From Synergistaceae bacterium (lineage in GTDB: Bacteria > Synergistota > Synergistia > Synergistales > Aminobacteriaceae), in assembly GCA_031272035.1 (NCBI GenBank), contig JAISUO010000011.1, positions 1 to 35,149 of the forward strand: 35,149 nucleotides of DNA, read 5' to 3'. A model generated the notes under the pieces. That model did no database searches, was not told where the DNA came from, and saw nothing but the letters and a program-made list of their open reading frames with translations. The translations under genes and the position numbers were made by a program. Shown here in pieces: positions 1-8,376 of the stretch (position 1 is the first letter of the stretch; each line of letters begins with the position of its first letter).

Positions 1-480
1 CTTATCTTAGGAGTATTGATTCCGGCGATCCACCCATATGCTTTGATGATCATCGCTCTTGTCGTTATGAAAATCTGTAACATCGTTCCTGTGGAAATCC
101 AGTTTATCGCTCAAAAATGGTACGCCCTCGTTTCTCAAACCATGACCTACGCACTTATGGTGGGGTGCGGCATAGCGCTTCTCAGCATTCAGGAACTGCT
201 GGGCGCACTGGGAACGGTCTCCTTCTTTGTCATTTGCCTGGCAGTGGTGGCCACGGCCGCTTTCGCCGCAGGCGCGGTCGGAATGCTCGTGAAATTTTAC
301 TTTGTCGAGTCGGCCCTCACCGCGGGGCTTTGTATGGCAAATCAGGGAGGGACTGGTGATGTCGCCTGCCTGTCTGCCGCGCATCGAATGAATTTGATGC
401 CCTTCGCGCAAATGTCCTCCCGCCTGGGCGGCGCTCTGATACTGATTATTCAAAGTATTCTCTTACGCATGTTTTTTTAA
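1..480 (+). CDS. 2-hydroxycarboxylate (citrate/malate-type) transporter, C-terminal part
   Basis: The frame is open from base 1, so the gene starts left of the window; about 159 residues are visible. They form several hydrophobic segments and a C-terminal stretch GGTGDVACLSAAHRMNLMPF followed by a conserved arginine and a last helix. This is the second GGxG re-entrant-loop region and substrate-binding arginine region of the 2HCT family (CitS, CitP, MleP). These inner-membrane carriers take up citrate or malate with Na+ or H+, or exchange it for a product. Citrate lyase genes follow 57 bp downstream on the same strand, so citrate is the probable substrate. The exact substrate and coupling ion cannot be read from this fragment. 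Confidence 0.9.
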   Translation, partial: LILGVLIPAIHPYALMIIALVVMKICNIVPVEIQFIAQKWYALVSQTMTYALMVGCGIALLSIQELLGALGTVSFFVICLAVVATAAFAAGAVGMLVKFYFVESALTAGLCMANQGGTGDVACLSAAHRMNLMPFAQMSSRLGGALILIIQSILLRMFF

Positions 481-537
481 AAGAGGCGTGTGTGATAAAT
501 TCTCTCATTAAATAAATACAAAAGGAGTTGAGAGATT

Positions 538-825
538 TTGGCGACGACTGAACTTTTTGGAAGGGCTGGAACTCTGGAGTCCTGTGACCTGATGGCAACG
601 GTTTATCTGGACAAGGGGAAACAGGGTCTGGAGATAGAAATCCACAGCCCTGCTTTGGAGATGTTCGGCAAAGCGATAGAGGATGCCACAAAAGAGGTTC
701 TTGCGGAACTTCGTGTGGAAAATGCTCTGGTTCAAATTCAGGACCGGGGCGCGCTGGACTTTACGGTTCGCGCCAGAGTTGAAGCCGCGGCGCGGCGGGC
801 ACTTGCGCTGAAAAAGGGGGTGTGA
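538..825 (+). CDS. citD: Citrate lyase acyl carrier protein (gamma subunit)
   Basis: This 95-residue protein has the usual CitD length. Its start is a TTG preceded by AAAGGAG at 521-527. The N-terminal GRAGTLESCDLM matches the site where CitD carries the 2'-(5''-phosphoribosyl)-3'-dephospho-CoA prosthetic group on serine (Ser15 here). In the cytoplasmic citrate lyase complex it holds the acetyl/citryl thioester while CitF and CitE act. citE begins 3 bp after its stop, so the genes are co-transcribed and probably translationally coupled. The genes that make and attach the prosthetic group (citC, citG, citX) are not in this window and must lie elsewhere. Confidence 0.95.
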   Translation: MATTELFGRAGTLESCDLMATVYLDKGKQGLEIEIHSPALEMFGKAIEDATKEVLAELRVENALVQIQDRGALDFTVRARVEAAARRALALKKGV

Positions 826-828
826 GCG

Positions 829-1722
829 ATGGGAGACAACAAACTGCGTCGAAGCGGCCTTTACATTCCCGGAAGCAATCCCGCAATGATGTTCAACGCA
901 GCGCTCTATGGGGCGGATACTATAGCGCTTGACCTCGAAGACTCCATCGCGGTGAACGAAAAGGACGCGACGAGAATCCTCGTGCGAAATGCGCTGCGCC
1001 GAATCGATTTCGAAAACACGGAAATAACTGTGCGCATCAACGCACTGACGACTCCCTTTGCTGTGGAGGATTTGGAAACCATTATTCCCTGCGCTCCTGC
1101 GGGCATCCGTCTTCCTAAAGCCGAAAGTGCGGAATATGTTCAAAAAGCGGATCAATTGATCGGCGAAATAGAAGAAAAAAATAATCTGCCCAGGGGAAGC
1201 ACAAAACTGATGCTGCTGATAGAAACGGCAAACGGAATTTACAATTTAGAGGAAATTGCAGAGGCCAGTTCCCGAACGGTCAGCCTTGAGTTCGGCGCCG
1301 AAGACTACGCAACCGATCTGCGGGCAAAAAGAACACTCAATCCCTCAGAATTTACTTATGCTCGTGAAAAAATAGTTGTTGTCGCCAGAAAAATTGGTAT
1401 TCAGGCCCTGGATACGGTTTATTCGGACATCAATAACGACGAGGGACTCACTGAAGAATCGGTATATGTCATGAATATGGGTTATGACGGAAAATTCGCC
1501 ATTCACCCCCGTCAGGTCGGAATTATCAACAAAGTTTTCACTCCGTCAGACAGAGAGATTGAACATGCGCTGAGAGTTCTCGAGGCTATCGAGGAAGCAA
1601 ACCGGCGACAGGCTGGAGTTGTTTCTCTGAACGGAAAAATGATCGACGCTCCGGTTGAGATTCGCGCCAGAAAGGTCATTGAGATGGCACAGGCCGCAGG
1701 CGTTAAACTGGAGACGAGGTGA
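829..1722 (+). CDS. citE: Citrate lyase beta subunit (citryl-ACP lyase)
   Basis: The 297-residue protein is full length for CitE. It starts RRSGLYIPGSNPAMM and carries LDLEDSI near residue 36, which holds the metal-binding acidic residues of the HpcH/HpaI aldolase-like TIM barrel. Later motifs include LIETANGI and FGAEDYATDL. CitE cleaves citryl-ACP to oxaloacetate and acetyl-ACP. The gene lies between citD and citF with almost no spacing. Codon choice is visibly more AT-rich than in the genes beyond 4.8 kb. CitE-like paralogues exist outside citrate lyase, but the flanking citD and citF settle the assignment. Confidence 0.96.
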   Translation: MGDNKLRRSGLYIPGSNPAMMFNAALYGADTIALDLEDSIAVNEKDATRILVRNALRRIDFENTEITVRINALTTPFAVEDLETIIPCAPAGIRLPKAESAEYVQKADQLIGEIEEKNNLPRGSTKLMLLIETANGIYNLEEIAEASSRTVSLEFGAEDYATDLRAKRTLNPSEFTYAREKIVVVARKIGIQALDTVYSDINNDEGLTEESVYVMNMGYDGKFAIHPRQVGIINKVFTPSDREIEHALRVLEAIEEANRRQAGVVSLNGKMIDAPVEIRARKVIEMAQAAGVKLETR

Positions 1723-1727
1723 AATCA

Positions 1728-3272
1728 ATGTTGAAGAACTCGATCGGTCGTCTGATTCCGGAAGAGCTGGAAGGGTACGGCAAAGTCAAGCCTTTTGCAG
1801 GCGCTTACGCCACTGTGCCGGAGGGAAACAAAGCTCCCGTAAAAATTCCGTGTCACCGCGCCTCCGAAAGCGACAAACTTCTCCCTTCTATTGAAGAGGC
1901 CCTGAAGCGCGCCGGAATACGTGATGGAATGACATTGTCCTTCCATCACCACATGCGGGATGGAGATTTGGTGATGGAGCAGGTTTTTGACGTCATCCGA
2001 AAACTGGGAATCAGGGATTTGCGTCTGGCACCCTCCGCTGTTTTCCCCTGTCAGAAGTTTTTATGTGAAGATATTGAACGGGGAATCGTTCGTCGTATTT
2101 CCGGCGGAATTGACGGAATTGTCGGACGTGCCATATCCGCCGGAAAGCTCCGGGAACCTTTCGTGGCCCGGTCACACGGCGGACGGGTGAGGGCAATCGA
2201 AGCGGGAGACGAGCCTGTCGATATTGCCATCATCGCAGCACCCACAGCTGACGCGGCAGGAAATATCAACGGCACCGGCGGCCCTTCTGCCTGCGGCGCC
2301 CTGGGGTATCCGATGGTCGATGCCGAATACGCCAAAACCGTCATTGCCGTGACGGACAATCTTGTAGATTTTCCTGCCGCACCGATATCGATCCCCCACA
2401 GCAAGGTGGACTGGGTGGTAAAAATCGACAAAATAGGAATACCGGAAAAAATCGTTTCCGGCACTTTAAAAATTACCCGTGATCCGATTCGACTGCGTAT
2501 TGCCGAAACGGCAGCCCAGGTTATTGAACATTCGGGCTTCTTTCAAAATGGATTTTCCTTCCAGGCCGGTGCGGGTGGAACCTCTCTGGCCGCGGCGGCA
2601 TACGTCCGGGAAAAAATGAAACGGAACGGTATTACAGGAAGCTTCGGTTCGGGAGGAATTACGGGATATTTTGTCGATATGCTTGAAGAAGGACTTTTCA
2701 GAACTTTGCTTGATACGCAGTCGTTCGACCTGAAAGCCGTGGCTTCTCTGGCTCGAAACCCCGGTCATTTGGAGATGAGCGCCGGACATTACGCCAATCT
2801 TCATACCAAAGGCTGCGTCGCCTCGATGCTGGATTTTGTCGTTCTGGGCGCCACGGAAATAGACACGGATTTCAACGTCAACGTCACTTCTGAAGCCGAC
2901 GGCGTGATGTTACACGGAATCGGCGGACATCAGGATACGGCTGCCGGGGCTAAAGTGTCGATCATTGTTACCCCGCTTCTGCGGGGCCGCATCCCTATGA
3001 TCGTAGATCGTGTCAATCTGGTTTCGTCGCCGGGTGAGACGATCGACGTCATTGTGACCGAACGAGGTATTGCCGTCAATCCGCTGAAAAAGGAACTGAC
3101 GGAAAACCTTCGTAAAGGTGGACTGCCCATCGTGGATATTCGAGACCTGAAGAAGATGGCGGAAAATATCAGCGGAAAACCCGCTCCGGTTCAAATGGGA
3201 GAAAAAATAGTCGGTCTCGTAGAATATCGGGATGGAACGATCCTGGATGTGATTTACCAGAAAAATTCTTAG
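1728..3272 (+). CDS. citF: Citrate lyase alpha subunit (citrate:acetyl-ACP transferase)
   Basis: About 514 residues, full length for CitF. I chose the ATG at 1728 because GAGG at 1715-1718 is correctly spaced from it; a GTG at 1719 overlapping the citE stop is the alternative. Family landmarks include DGMTLSFHHHMRDGDL, RSHGGRVRAIEAGD, GALGYPMVDAEYA, SLARNPGHLEMSA, EIDTDFNVNV, LLRGRIPMIVDRV and ERGIAVNP. CitF swaps acetyl for citryl on CitD, the first step of citrate cleavage, and belongs to the CoA-transferase fold. It is the last gene of the citrate operon and is followed by a hairpin. Confidence 0.97.
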   Translation: MLKNSIGRLIPEELEGYGKVKPFAGAYATVPEGNKAPVKIPCHRASESDKLLPSIEEALKRAGIRDGMTLSFHHHMRDGDLVMEQVFDVIRKLGIRDLRLAPSAVFPCQKFLCEDIERGIVRRISGGIDGIVGRAISAGKLREPFVARSHGGRVRAIEAGDEPVDIAIIAAPTADAAGNINGTGGPSACGALGYPMVDAEYAKTVIAVTDNLVDFPAAPISIPHSKVDWVVKIDKIGIPEKIVSGTLKITRDPIRLRIAETAAQVIEHSGFFQNGFSFQAGAGGTSLAAAAYVREKMKRNGITGSFGSGGITGYFVDMLEEGLFRTLLDTQSFDLKAVASLARNPGHLEMSAGHYANLHTKGCVASMLDFVVLGATEIDTDFNVNVTSEADGVMLHGIGGHQDTAAGAKVSIIVTPLLRGRIPMIVDRVNLVSSPGETIDVIVTERGIAVNPLKKELTENLRKGGLPIVDIRDLKKMAENISGKPAPVQMGEKIVGLVEYRDGTILDVIYQKNS

Positions 3273-3320
3273 AGACGTGAAGATTCAGGCAGGGCAATAT
3301 TTCTGTTGACATGACTCAAA

Positions 3321-3361
3321 AAACGGGGCCTTCTCCTTTGGTTTGGGAAAAGGCTCCGTTT
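3321..3361. terminator. Bidirectional hairpin terminator between convergent genes
   Basis: Arms 3321-3336 and 3346-3361 pair over 16 positions with one G-U and one mismatch around a 9-nt loop. On the minus strand the stem is followed by six T (A6 at 3318-3323), so it best ends the minus-strand membrane-protein operon. On the plus strand only TTT follows, giving weaker termination of citF transcripts. Confidence 0.7.
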
Positions 3362-3405
3362 CATAAAGAGGCCGTCCGTTGCAACGGGAATTTTCAACCT
3401 TTTGA

Positions 3406-4086
3406 CTAGTCTTCTCCAATCCAACGGCCCGCAAAGAGGTCCAGGAGAATGAGACAGCCGGATCCCACCATCAAAATCGTTCCAAACGCTCGAACCATAA
3501 GCGGAATACGGGGCAAATCCATGGTTAGAAACGCCGTGCAGTTGATGGGATACCGGCACCACCGGGATACGGTTTCAATCCAGGGAACCCAGGCTTTGAA
3601 ATTGCTCAGGTCCAAACCGGAAAACACCCACCCCAGCAAAAAAGCCCAAAAAGGCAGAGAACGAGGGAGAGGCAGCCCCCCCAGATAGTGGTCGAAAATC
3701 ACAAGAGAACCGTTGCCCGCGTCTCTCAGCGCGTAATACCAGAAGATCAAAAGCGACGCGACGCCCCAGTAAATCGCCGACTGAAGGAAAGAGCCATTCT
3801 GACGTCCCCAGGCCACGGCGACCTCCGTGGCGTTGACCACCAGCAGCAACAGCAGCCCCAGTTTCATCCCCGGATAGAACGCCAACAGAGAAACTCCGCT
3901 CCTTGTACGGGACCTCCCATGTCTTCGTCGGGAGCCTCGCCGTACACGCCCGTCTTCGAGGCTTTGCTTGATAAGCAGGTATTTTTCGTATTCTTCCCGG
4001 TTACCGGTCATTCCGGAATTCCAGAAATTTTGTGATTCGTCTTCCTGCTCGTATGATTCGTATTCGCGTCGCTTACGGCCGAACAT
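3406..4086 (-). CDS. Membrane protein of unknown function
   Basis: A 226-residue protein. The start is the ATG whose complement lies at 4084-4086, because AGGAGG sits seven bases upstream; a longer reading upstream lacks such a site. The first ~65 residues are polar: an acidic/tyrosine-rich stretch (YESYEQEDE) then a basic stretch with many arginines (RRGSRRRHGRSRTR). About four or five hydrophobic segments follow, including LGLLLLLVVNATEVAVAW and IYWGVASLLIFWYY. This looks like an inner-membrane protein with a cytosolic N-terminal tail. I recognise no family. It lies 11 bp after the next minus-strand gene, so the two form an operon ended by the hairpin at 3321-3361. Confidence 0.7.
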   Translation of the reverse strand: MFGRKRREYESYEQEDESQNFWNSGMTGNREEYEKYLLIKQSLEDGRVRRGSRRRHGRSRTRSGVSLLAFYPGMKLGLLLLLVVNATEVAVAWGRQNGSFLQSAIYWGVASLLIFWYYALRDAGNGSLVIFDHYLGGLPLPRSLPFWAFLLGWVFSGLDLSNFKAWVPWIETVSRWCRYPINCTAFLTMDLPRIPLMVRAFGTILMVGSGCLILLDLFAGRWIGED

Positions 4087-4097
4087 GACTCTGCCTC

Positions 4098-4592
4098 CTA
4101 AAAAAATTTTTGACACAACAGACCGAGAAAAACAAGAATTACCAGTCCCCCTGAAATCTGCAGACGATTGATGCGCAGCGTACAAAACGCGGTCAGCAGA
4201 GGTGGAATTGCCGCAAAAAGAAAAATGTTCTTCAAGAGCGAAGGATTTTGAACGATCGGACGAACAGGATAGACGATCAGGATCGCCAGCAAATCAAAAC
4301 ACAGCGCGACAGTCACAGCCGTTTTCCCGCTGAAACGTTTTCCGCTGACGAATCTCATTATCATCGCGGGCCCCACGTGCAAAAGATAAAAAAGATTCTG
4401 GGACGTGAAAATGGACCGCAGCACCTGACCGTACCATGGCAAAAGAAACCTCAGGGACCTTCCCTGAGCGTGCAGGAGCATCGCCGCCGTGAGAAGGGGT
4501 ATTCCAAAATATACTGCCACGGCTTTGCACAGTCCCATCGTTTCCTGCATAAAGAGAGGGAGCAAATCCTCCTCATCCGGTTTAGTCCACAT
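4098..4592 (-). CDS. Small membrane protein of unknown function
   Basis: A 164-residue protein with about four hydrophobic segments, for example AVAVYFGIPLLTAAMLL, VALCFDLLAILIVYPV and IFLFAAIPPLLTAF, ending in a strongly hydrophobic C-terminus. The start codon (complement 4590-4592) is preceded by GGAGGT. The N-terminus WTKPDEEDLLPLF is acidic. It is the first gene of a two-gene minus-strand operon with the membrane protein at 3406-4086 and is divergent from the DUF362/Tat operon. No family is recognised; the pairing suggests the two products act together. Confidence 0.7.
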   Translation of the reverse strand: MWTKPDEEDLLPLFMQETMGLCKAVAVYFGIPLLTAAMLLHAQGRSLRFLLPWYGQVLRSIFTSQNLFYLLHVGPAMIMRFVSGKRFSGKTAVTVALCFDLLAILIVYPVRPIVQNPSLLKNIFLFAAIPPLLTAFCTLRINRLQISGGLVILVFLGLLCQKFF

Positions 4593-4830
4593 CGCCTTAC
4601 CTCCGTGCCGGATTTCACCAAACTTATCAAAACTCAGAGCTCAGGCGTTCAGCCAGTTTATCGATTTTTCGCAAAGTGCACCGTTCTCACGGAACTCTAT
4701 TATCTCACAGCGGTCACCAAAATTCCCACAAATTTTCCATATTTGTTACGTGAAGTAGTTTACAATACGAAAGGGTAAAGACTCAAAATTAAATCTACTA
4801 ATACAGGCATGGGGACAGGGGGTTGCATCG
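4593..4830. promoter_or_regulatory. Divergent intergenic region
   Basis: This 238-bp AT-richer gap separates the minus-strand membrane operon from the DUF362/Tat operon and should hold both promoters. A -10-like TACAAT is at 4761-4766, but I see no well-spaced -35. The motif TTTCGCAAAGTGC (4667-4679) recurs almost exactly at 8384-8396, ahead of the kinase operon. No further structure is clear. Confidence 0.4.
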
Positions 4831-5748
4831 ATGGAGCGGCGCGAGTTTCTGAAAAAATCGTTGAATCTCGGACTGGGAGTGGGTTTGCTCTTCCTGCCGA
4901 AGGGGTTCCGGAACGGCCTGTCAAAGGCGCTGGCCGAGGAGAAATATCCCGATCTCGTGGCTTTGAAGGGAGCCGCTCCGGAGGTCATGTTCGACAGGGG
5001 AATAGCGGCGCTGGGGGGCATTGGACGTTTCGTGAAGCCTGGACAGACCGTGGTGATCAAACCCAATATCTCCTGGGACACGCCTCTGGAGGGCGCGGCC
5101 AACACCTCGCCGGCTCTGGTGGCGCGCATTGTAAAGCACTGTCTGGACGGAGGGGCCAAACGGGTCTGGGTGATGGATCACTCCATTGAATACTGGGAAA
5201 ATTCTCTGGCGGGCAGCGGAATCGGCGCGGCCGTAAAATCGGCCGGAGGAGTTTACGCGCCCTCGGAGGACGCGAAATATTATCAGAAAATCGACGTGAA
5301 GGGAAAGGTTCTGAAAACGACCCAAATTCACGAGACCCTTCTGGAGTGCGACGTCCTTGTCAGCGTGCCCGTGTTGAAGCATCACGGCGGAGCGGGGGTC
5401 AGCATCGCCATGAAAAATCTGATGGGCTGCGTGTGGAACCGCATGGATTATCACGCTCAGGGCCTTCAGAACTGCATTGCGGACTTCCTTCAGGCTCGAA
5501 AACCCGATCTCAGCGTCGTGGACGCCTGGCGCGTCATCACCCGGCACGGCCCTCGAGGCGGTTCCGCTTCCGACGTGGCGGAGATGAAAATGCAGATTCT
5601 CTCCCCGGACATCGTGGCCGCCGACGCCGCTTCCGCCAAACTGCTGGGGCGCGAGCCCGCCGACGTCCCTCACATCCGATTCGCCGCGGAGGCCGGAGCT
5701 GGAGAAATCGACCTGACAAAACTCAGGATCGACCGGATCGTTCTTTAA
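4831..5748 (+). CDS. DUF362-domain protein with twin-arginine signal
   Basis: A 305-residue protein. The N-terminus ERREFLKKS followed by LNLGLGVGLLFLP matches a Tat signal (RRxFLK plus hydrophobic stretch), so it should be exported folded to the periplasm or stay anchored there. The rest is a DUF362 domain: VKPGQTVVIKPNISWD, a GGAKRVWVMD segment, VLVSVPVLKHHGGAGVSIAMKNLMG and a late D-rich region (SPDIVAADAASAKLLG). DUF362 proteins often occur with iron-sulfur proteins; their chemistry is not known to me. No cysteine cluster is present in this protein itself. The next genes encode a membrane polyferredoxin and a TatA/TatC translocase, so this protein is the likely client of both. A GGGGG ribosome site precedes the ATG. 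Confidence 0.88.
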   Translation: MERREFLKKSLNLGLGVGLLFLPKGFRNGLSKALAEEKYPDLVALKGAAPEVMFDRGIAALGGIGRFVKPGQTVVIKPNISWDTPLEGAANTSPALVARIVKHCLDGGAKRVWVMDHSIEYWENSLAGSGIGAAVKSAGGVYAPSEDAKYYQKIDVKGKVLKTTQIHETLLECDVLVSVPVLKHHGGAGVSIAMKNLMGCVWNRMDYHAQGLQNCIADFLQARKPDLSVVDAWRVITRHGPRGGSASDVAEMKMQILSPDIVAADAASAKLLGREPADVPHIRFAAEAGAGEIDLTKLRIDRIVL

Positions 5749-5750
5749 TT

Positions 5751-5777
5751 TAATCTGCAATTTATCTGCTAATCTGC
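5751..5777. repeat. Three 8-bp near-identical units after the DUF362 stop
   Basis: TAATCTGC (5751), TTATCTGC (5762) and TAATCTGC (5770) lie directly after the stop codon at 5746-5748 and before the ribosome site of the next gene. Confidence 0.6.
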
Positions 5778-5793
5778 GGAGGTTTTCGAAAAC

Positions 5794-7323
5794 ATGGCCG
5801 TCGCCGCGAAACGCAAACGTCTCGGATACCGAATGTTCTTCTGGTGCCGAATATTCGTGTCATTGGGTATTCTCCTTCTTTTCCTCCGGACGTTCACCTC
5901 CTCCCGCCAGATGTGGAGCGACCTTCGCGCCGATCTGACGGCTGCGCAGTTCACGGGGGCGCTGATGTCCGGCGGCGTCACGAGTCTCGTCGTTCTGGGG
6001 ATCCTGCTGATTTCCCTCCTGTTGGGGCGATGGTACTGCTCTTTTCTGTGCCCCTTCGGAACCCTGCAGCTTTTGGCCTGGAAGAGCGGCGGCCTTTTGA
6101 AACTGGCGGCGAAGGGACGGTACGCTCCCCCCTCGCGGCTTCGATACTTCCTGCCGGCGCTGGCCGGAGTCGGGCTGATTTTTTCACTGTGGCCGCTGTT
6201 TGTCGTGATGGATCCTCTGTCGAATTTCGGCCGTGGAGTCCGCGGTTTATACGCCCTCGTCGCCGGACAGCCTGTGGGGCCCTTCTTTCTGGGTGCTCTC
6301 GGAATGTTCGGGGCGGTTTTGGGGTTCGCCTTCTTTCAGGGACGCCGTTTCTGCGACTGGTGTCCCCTGGGGACTCTCCTCGGGCTGTGCGCCCGAACGG
6401 CTCCCCTGGGCATGACCCTGCGGCCGGACCTCTGCGTCGGCTGCGGCAACTGCGAAGCTCTCTGCCCCATGCGCTGCATCGACGCGTCGAACAAAACCCT
6501 GGATCGGGAGCGCTGCGTCCTCTGCCTGAACTGCGCGGCGCACTGCGCGATGGGCGCTCTTGACTACGGATGCGCGGGAAGTCTCTCCCCGTCGAAACGT
6601 CGGGCTTTTTTTCAGATTTTTCATGACAGAGCGGCTTTTTTCGCGGGGGCATCCGGTCTGCTGTACCTGGGAGGGGCGACCTTCCGCGCGCTGCGTTCCT
6701 CAGGCGCAGGCGCCGCCGCGGAGCCCGCTTCCGGGGAGGCGGGCCTGGCTGAACCGGAGTTTATGGAAAACGTCATGCCCCCCGGCGCTGGGAACAGGGA
6801 GGATTTTCTGTCCCGCTGCATTCGGTGCGGCGCCTGCGTCGCGGCCTGTCCTTCCGGCATCGTCCGCATCGACAGAACCTCCTGGCCGGAGCTGGATTAC
6901 AGTCGGGGCTACTGTCAGTACAACTGCAGGGAATGTTCCAACGCCTGTCCGGCTCACGCCCTGCGCCCGTTTCACGACGCAGAAGAGAAGCGGCGGACGA
7001 GAATCGCCCTGTCGGACCTTCACCGGAAGAACTGCGTGGTCATCACCCGACGGGAGTCCTGCGGAGCCTGCGCTGAGGTCTGCCCCACCCACGCCCTTCG
7101 GATGGAACCGCTGAAGGACGGGTCGAACCTGACGGCCCCCGTTTTCGACCCCCTTTACTGTATCGGATGCGGCGGCTGTCTGCAGGTCTGTCCGGCCCTG
7201 CCGAAGGCTTTCGCGGTGCGCGGAGTGGCGGTACAGGTCCGGACTCCGGGAATGCGGCCCGGCGAGGACGACGACGAAGGTCTTCCCTCGCTTCCGGCCT
7301 CAGGGGACGATTTTCCGTTCTGA
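5794..7323 (+). CDS. NapH-like membrane polyferredoxin
   Basis: A 509-residue protein with an N-terminal membrane half (about five hydrophobic segments in residues 15-205) and a ferredoxin half. The membrane part carries RWYCSFLCPFG (from residue 79) and RRFCDWCPLG, the cysteine pairs typical of NapH/YccM/RdxA-type proteins. Ferredoxin-type motifs follow: CVGCGNCEALCP (from residue 214), CVLCLNCAAHC, CIRCGACVAACP (from residue 342), CQYNCRECSNACP, CGACAEVCP and CIGCGGCLQVCP. That suggests several [4Fe-4S] clusters and electron transfer between the membrane and a partner, possibly the DUF362 protein encoded just upstream. The layout resembles a NapH-NapG fusion. It may itself contain a second hydrophobic segment (AAFFAGASGLLYLGGA, about residue 283) between ferredoxin blocks. 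Confidence 0.92.
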   Translation: MAVAAKRKRLGYRMFFWCRIFVSLGILLLFLRTFTSSRQMWSDLRADLTAAQFTGALMSGGVTSLVVLGILLISLLLGRWYCSFLCPFGTLQLLAWKSGGLLKLAAKGRYAPPSRLRYFLPALAGVGLIFSLWPLFVVMDPLSNFGRGVRGLYALVAGQPVGPFFLGALGMFGAVLGFAFFQGRRFCDWCPLGTLLGLCARTAPLGMTLRPDLCVGCGNCEALCPMRCIDASNKTLDRERCVLCLNCAAHCAMGALDYGCAGSLSPSKRRAFFQIFHDRAAFFAGASGLLYLGGATFRALRSSGAGAAAEPASGEAGLAEPEFMENVMPPGAGNREDFLSRCIRCGACVAACPSGIVRIDRTSWPELDYSRGYCQYNCRECSNACPAHALRPFHDAEEKRRTRIALSDLHRKNCVVITRRESCGACAEVCPTHALRMEPLKDGSNLTAPVFDPLYCIGCGGCLQVCPALPKAFAVRGVAVQVRTPGMRPGEDDDEGLPSLPASGDDFPF

Positions 7324-7356
7324 ATTTGAGTTTTGAATTTGAGTTCTGAATCTGAG
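7321..7356. repeat. Three 13-bp tandem units starting at a stop codon
   Basis: Units begin at 7321, 7334 and 7347: TGAATTTGAGTT (twice) and TGAATCTGAG. The first unit includes the stop codon of the polyferredoxin gene (7321-7323). Confidence 0.75.
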
Positions 7357-7407
7357 ACCTGACGGGTCGTAAAATTCGAAATGCAAACACAAAAGGAGTG
7401 ACGTGCT

Positions 7408-7623
7408 TTGAACCTGGGAATGGGCGAAATTTTCCTTCTGATTATATTGCTGCTGCTGTTTTTCGGACCGAAGCGCCTTCCCGAGGTGGGGCGCGCCGCG
7501 GGTAACGCCCTGCGGGAATTTCGGGCGGGCCTGAACGGGATGAAGAACGGTGAAACCGATTCCGGCGCCAGAGCTCAGGGAAACGCGGAAGACGGGGACA
7601 ACGGCGGAACGAAGCGCGTCTGA
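7408..7623 (+). CDS. tatA: Sec-independent translocase protein TatA
   Basis: A 71-residue protein with one N-terminal membrane helix (EIFLLIILLLLFFG), the hinge FGPKRLPEVGRAAG and an amphipathic helix (GNALREFRAGLNGM), followed by a charged tail. This is the complete TatA pattern. It forms the pore component that moves folded twin-arginine proteins across the inner membrane. The start is TTG, chosen because AAAAGGAG at 7391-7398 is well placed and the helix begins there. tatC follows 21 bp downstream. No tatB is present, which suggests a minimal TatA-TatC system. Confidence 0.95.
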   Translation: MNLGMGEIFLLIILLLLFFGPKRLPEVGRAAGNALREFRAGLNGMKNGETDSGARAQGNAEDGDNGGTKRV

Positions 7624-7644
7624 CCCCGCAGGACACCGTTATAC

Positions 7645-8355
7645 ATGGACGAATGGGAAGAACATCTGGAAGAGCTGCGGAAACGGATTATTGCCGTTTT
7701 AATCGTGTTTTTCGCGGCATCTCTGGCGGCTTTCTTTTTTTCGGCCCATCTCGCCGCCTTTCTGACGGAGCCGGTGGCCCGTTTCGGCGTGAAGCTCCAT
7801 ACCTTCGCCCCGGCGGAAAAATTTATGACGCACCTTTCCCTGTCGGTCTGGACCGGAGTGGTTTTCACGACTCCGTTTTTTTGTCTGCAAACGGCGCTGT
7901 TCCTTTGGCCGGGCCTCCGGGGCAGAGAATACCGTTACGCCGCCGTGGCGCTGTTTCTGGTTCCTCTGCTTTTTGCGTCGGGGGCGGCGCTGTGTTATCG
8001 CTTCATGGCCCCGCCGGTGTTCAGGTTCTTTCTGTCCTTCGGCGCGGGGGACGGAGTGGAACCCCTCTGGGGGCTGAAGGACTATCTGAAACTCCTGTTC
8101 GACCTGATGCTGGCCTCGGGGCTCCTGCTCCAGATGCCGCTGTTTCTGCTGGCCGCCTTCGCCGTGGGGCTGGTCTCTCCCGAGCGCGTCGCCCGTTATC
8201 GCCCCCACGTCGTCATTCTCATTTTTTTTCTGGCCGGCGTCCTGACTCCCCCGGACGTCGCCTCTCAGGTCATGTTGGGCGTCCCTCTCTATCTCCTGTT
8301 CGAAGGAGCTCTCTTTCTGGGACGCGCTCTGTATAACAGGCCGAAAATGAAGTAG
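7645..8355 (+). CDS. tatC: Sec-independent translocase protein TatC
   Basis: A 236-residue protein with six hydrophobic segments, normal TatC length. The N-terminal EEHLEELRKRII matches the conserved HLxELRxR signal-recognition region, and FAPAEKFMTHLSLSVW matches the first periplasmic loop and second helix. GVLTPPDVASQ near the C-terminus matches the conserved TPPD region. TatC binds the twin-arginine signal. Encoded with tatA behind a protein that carries such a signal, it completes a self-contained export operon. It may also serve other Tat substrates of the cell, if this is the only tatC. Confidence 0.96.
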   Translation: MDEWEEHLEELRKRIIAVLIVFFAASLAAFFFSAHLAAFLTEPVARFGVKLHTFAPAEKFMTHLSLSVWTGVVFTTPFFCLQTALFLWPGLRGREYRYAAVALFLVPLLFASGAALCYRFMAPPVFRFFLSFGAGDGVEPLWGLKDYLKLLFDLMLASGLLLQMPLFLLAAFAVGLVSPERVARYRPHVVILIFFLAGVLTPPDVASQVMLGVPLYLLFEGALFLGRALYNRPKMK

Positions 8356-8376
8356 AATAAAAATCATGAAATACTA

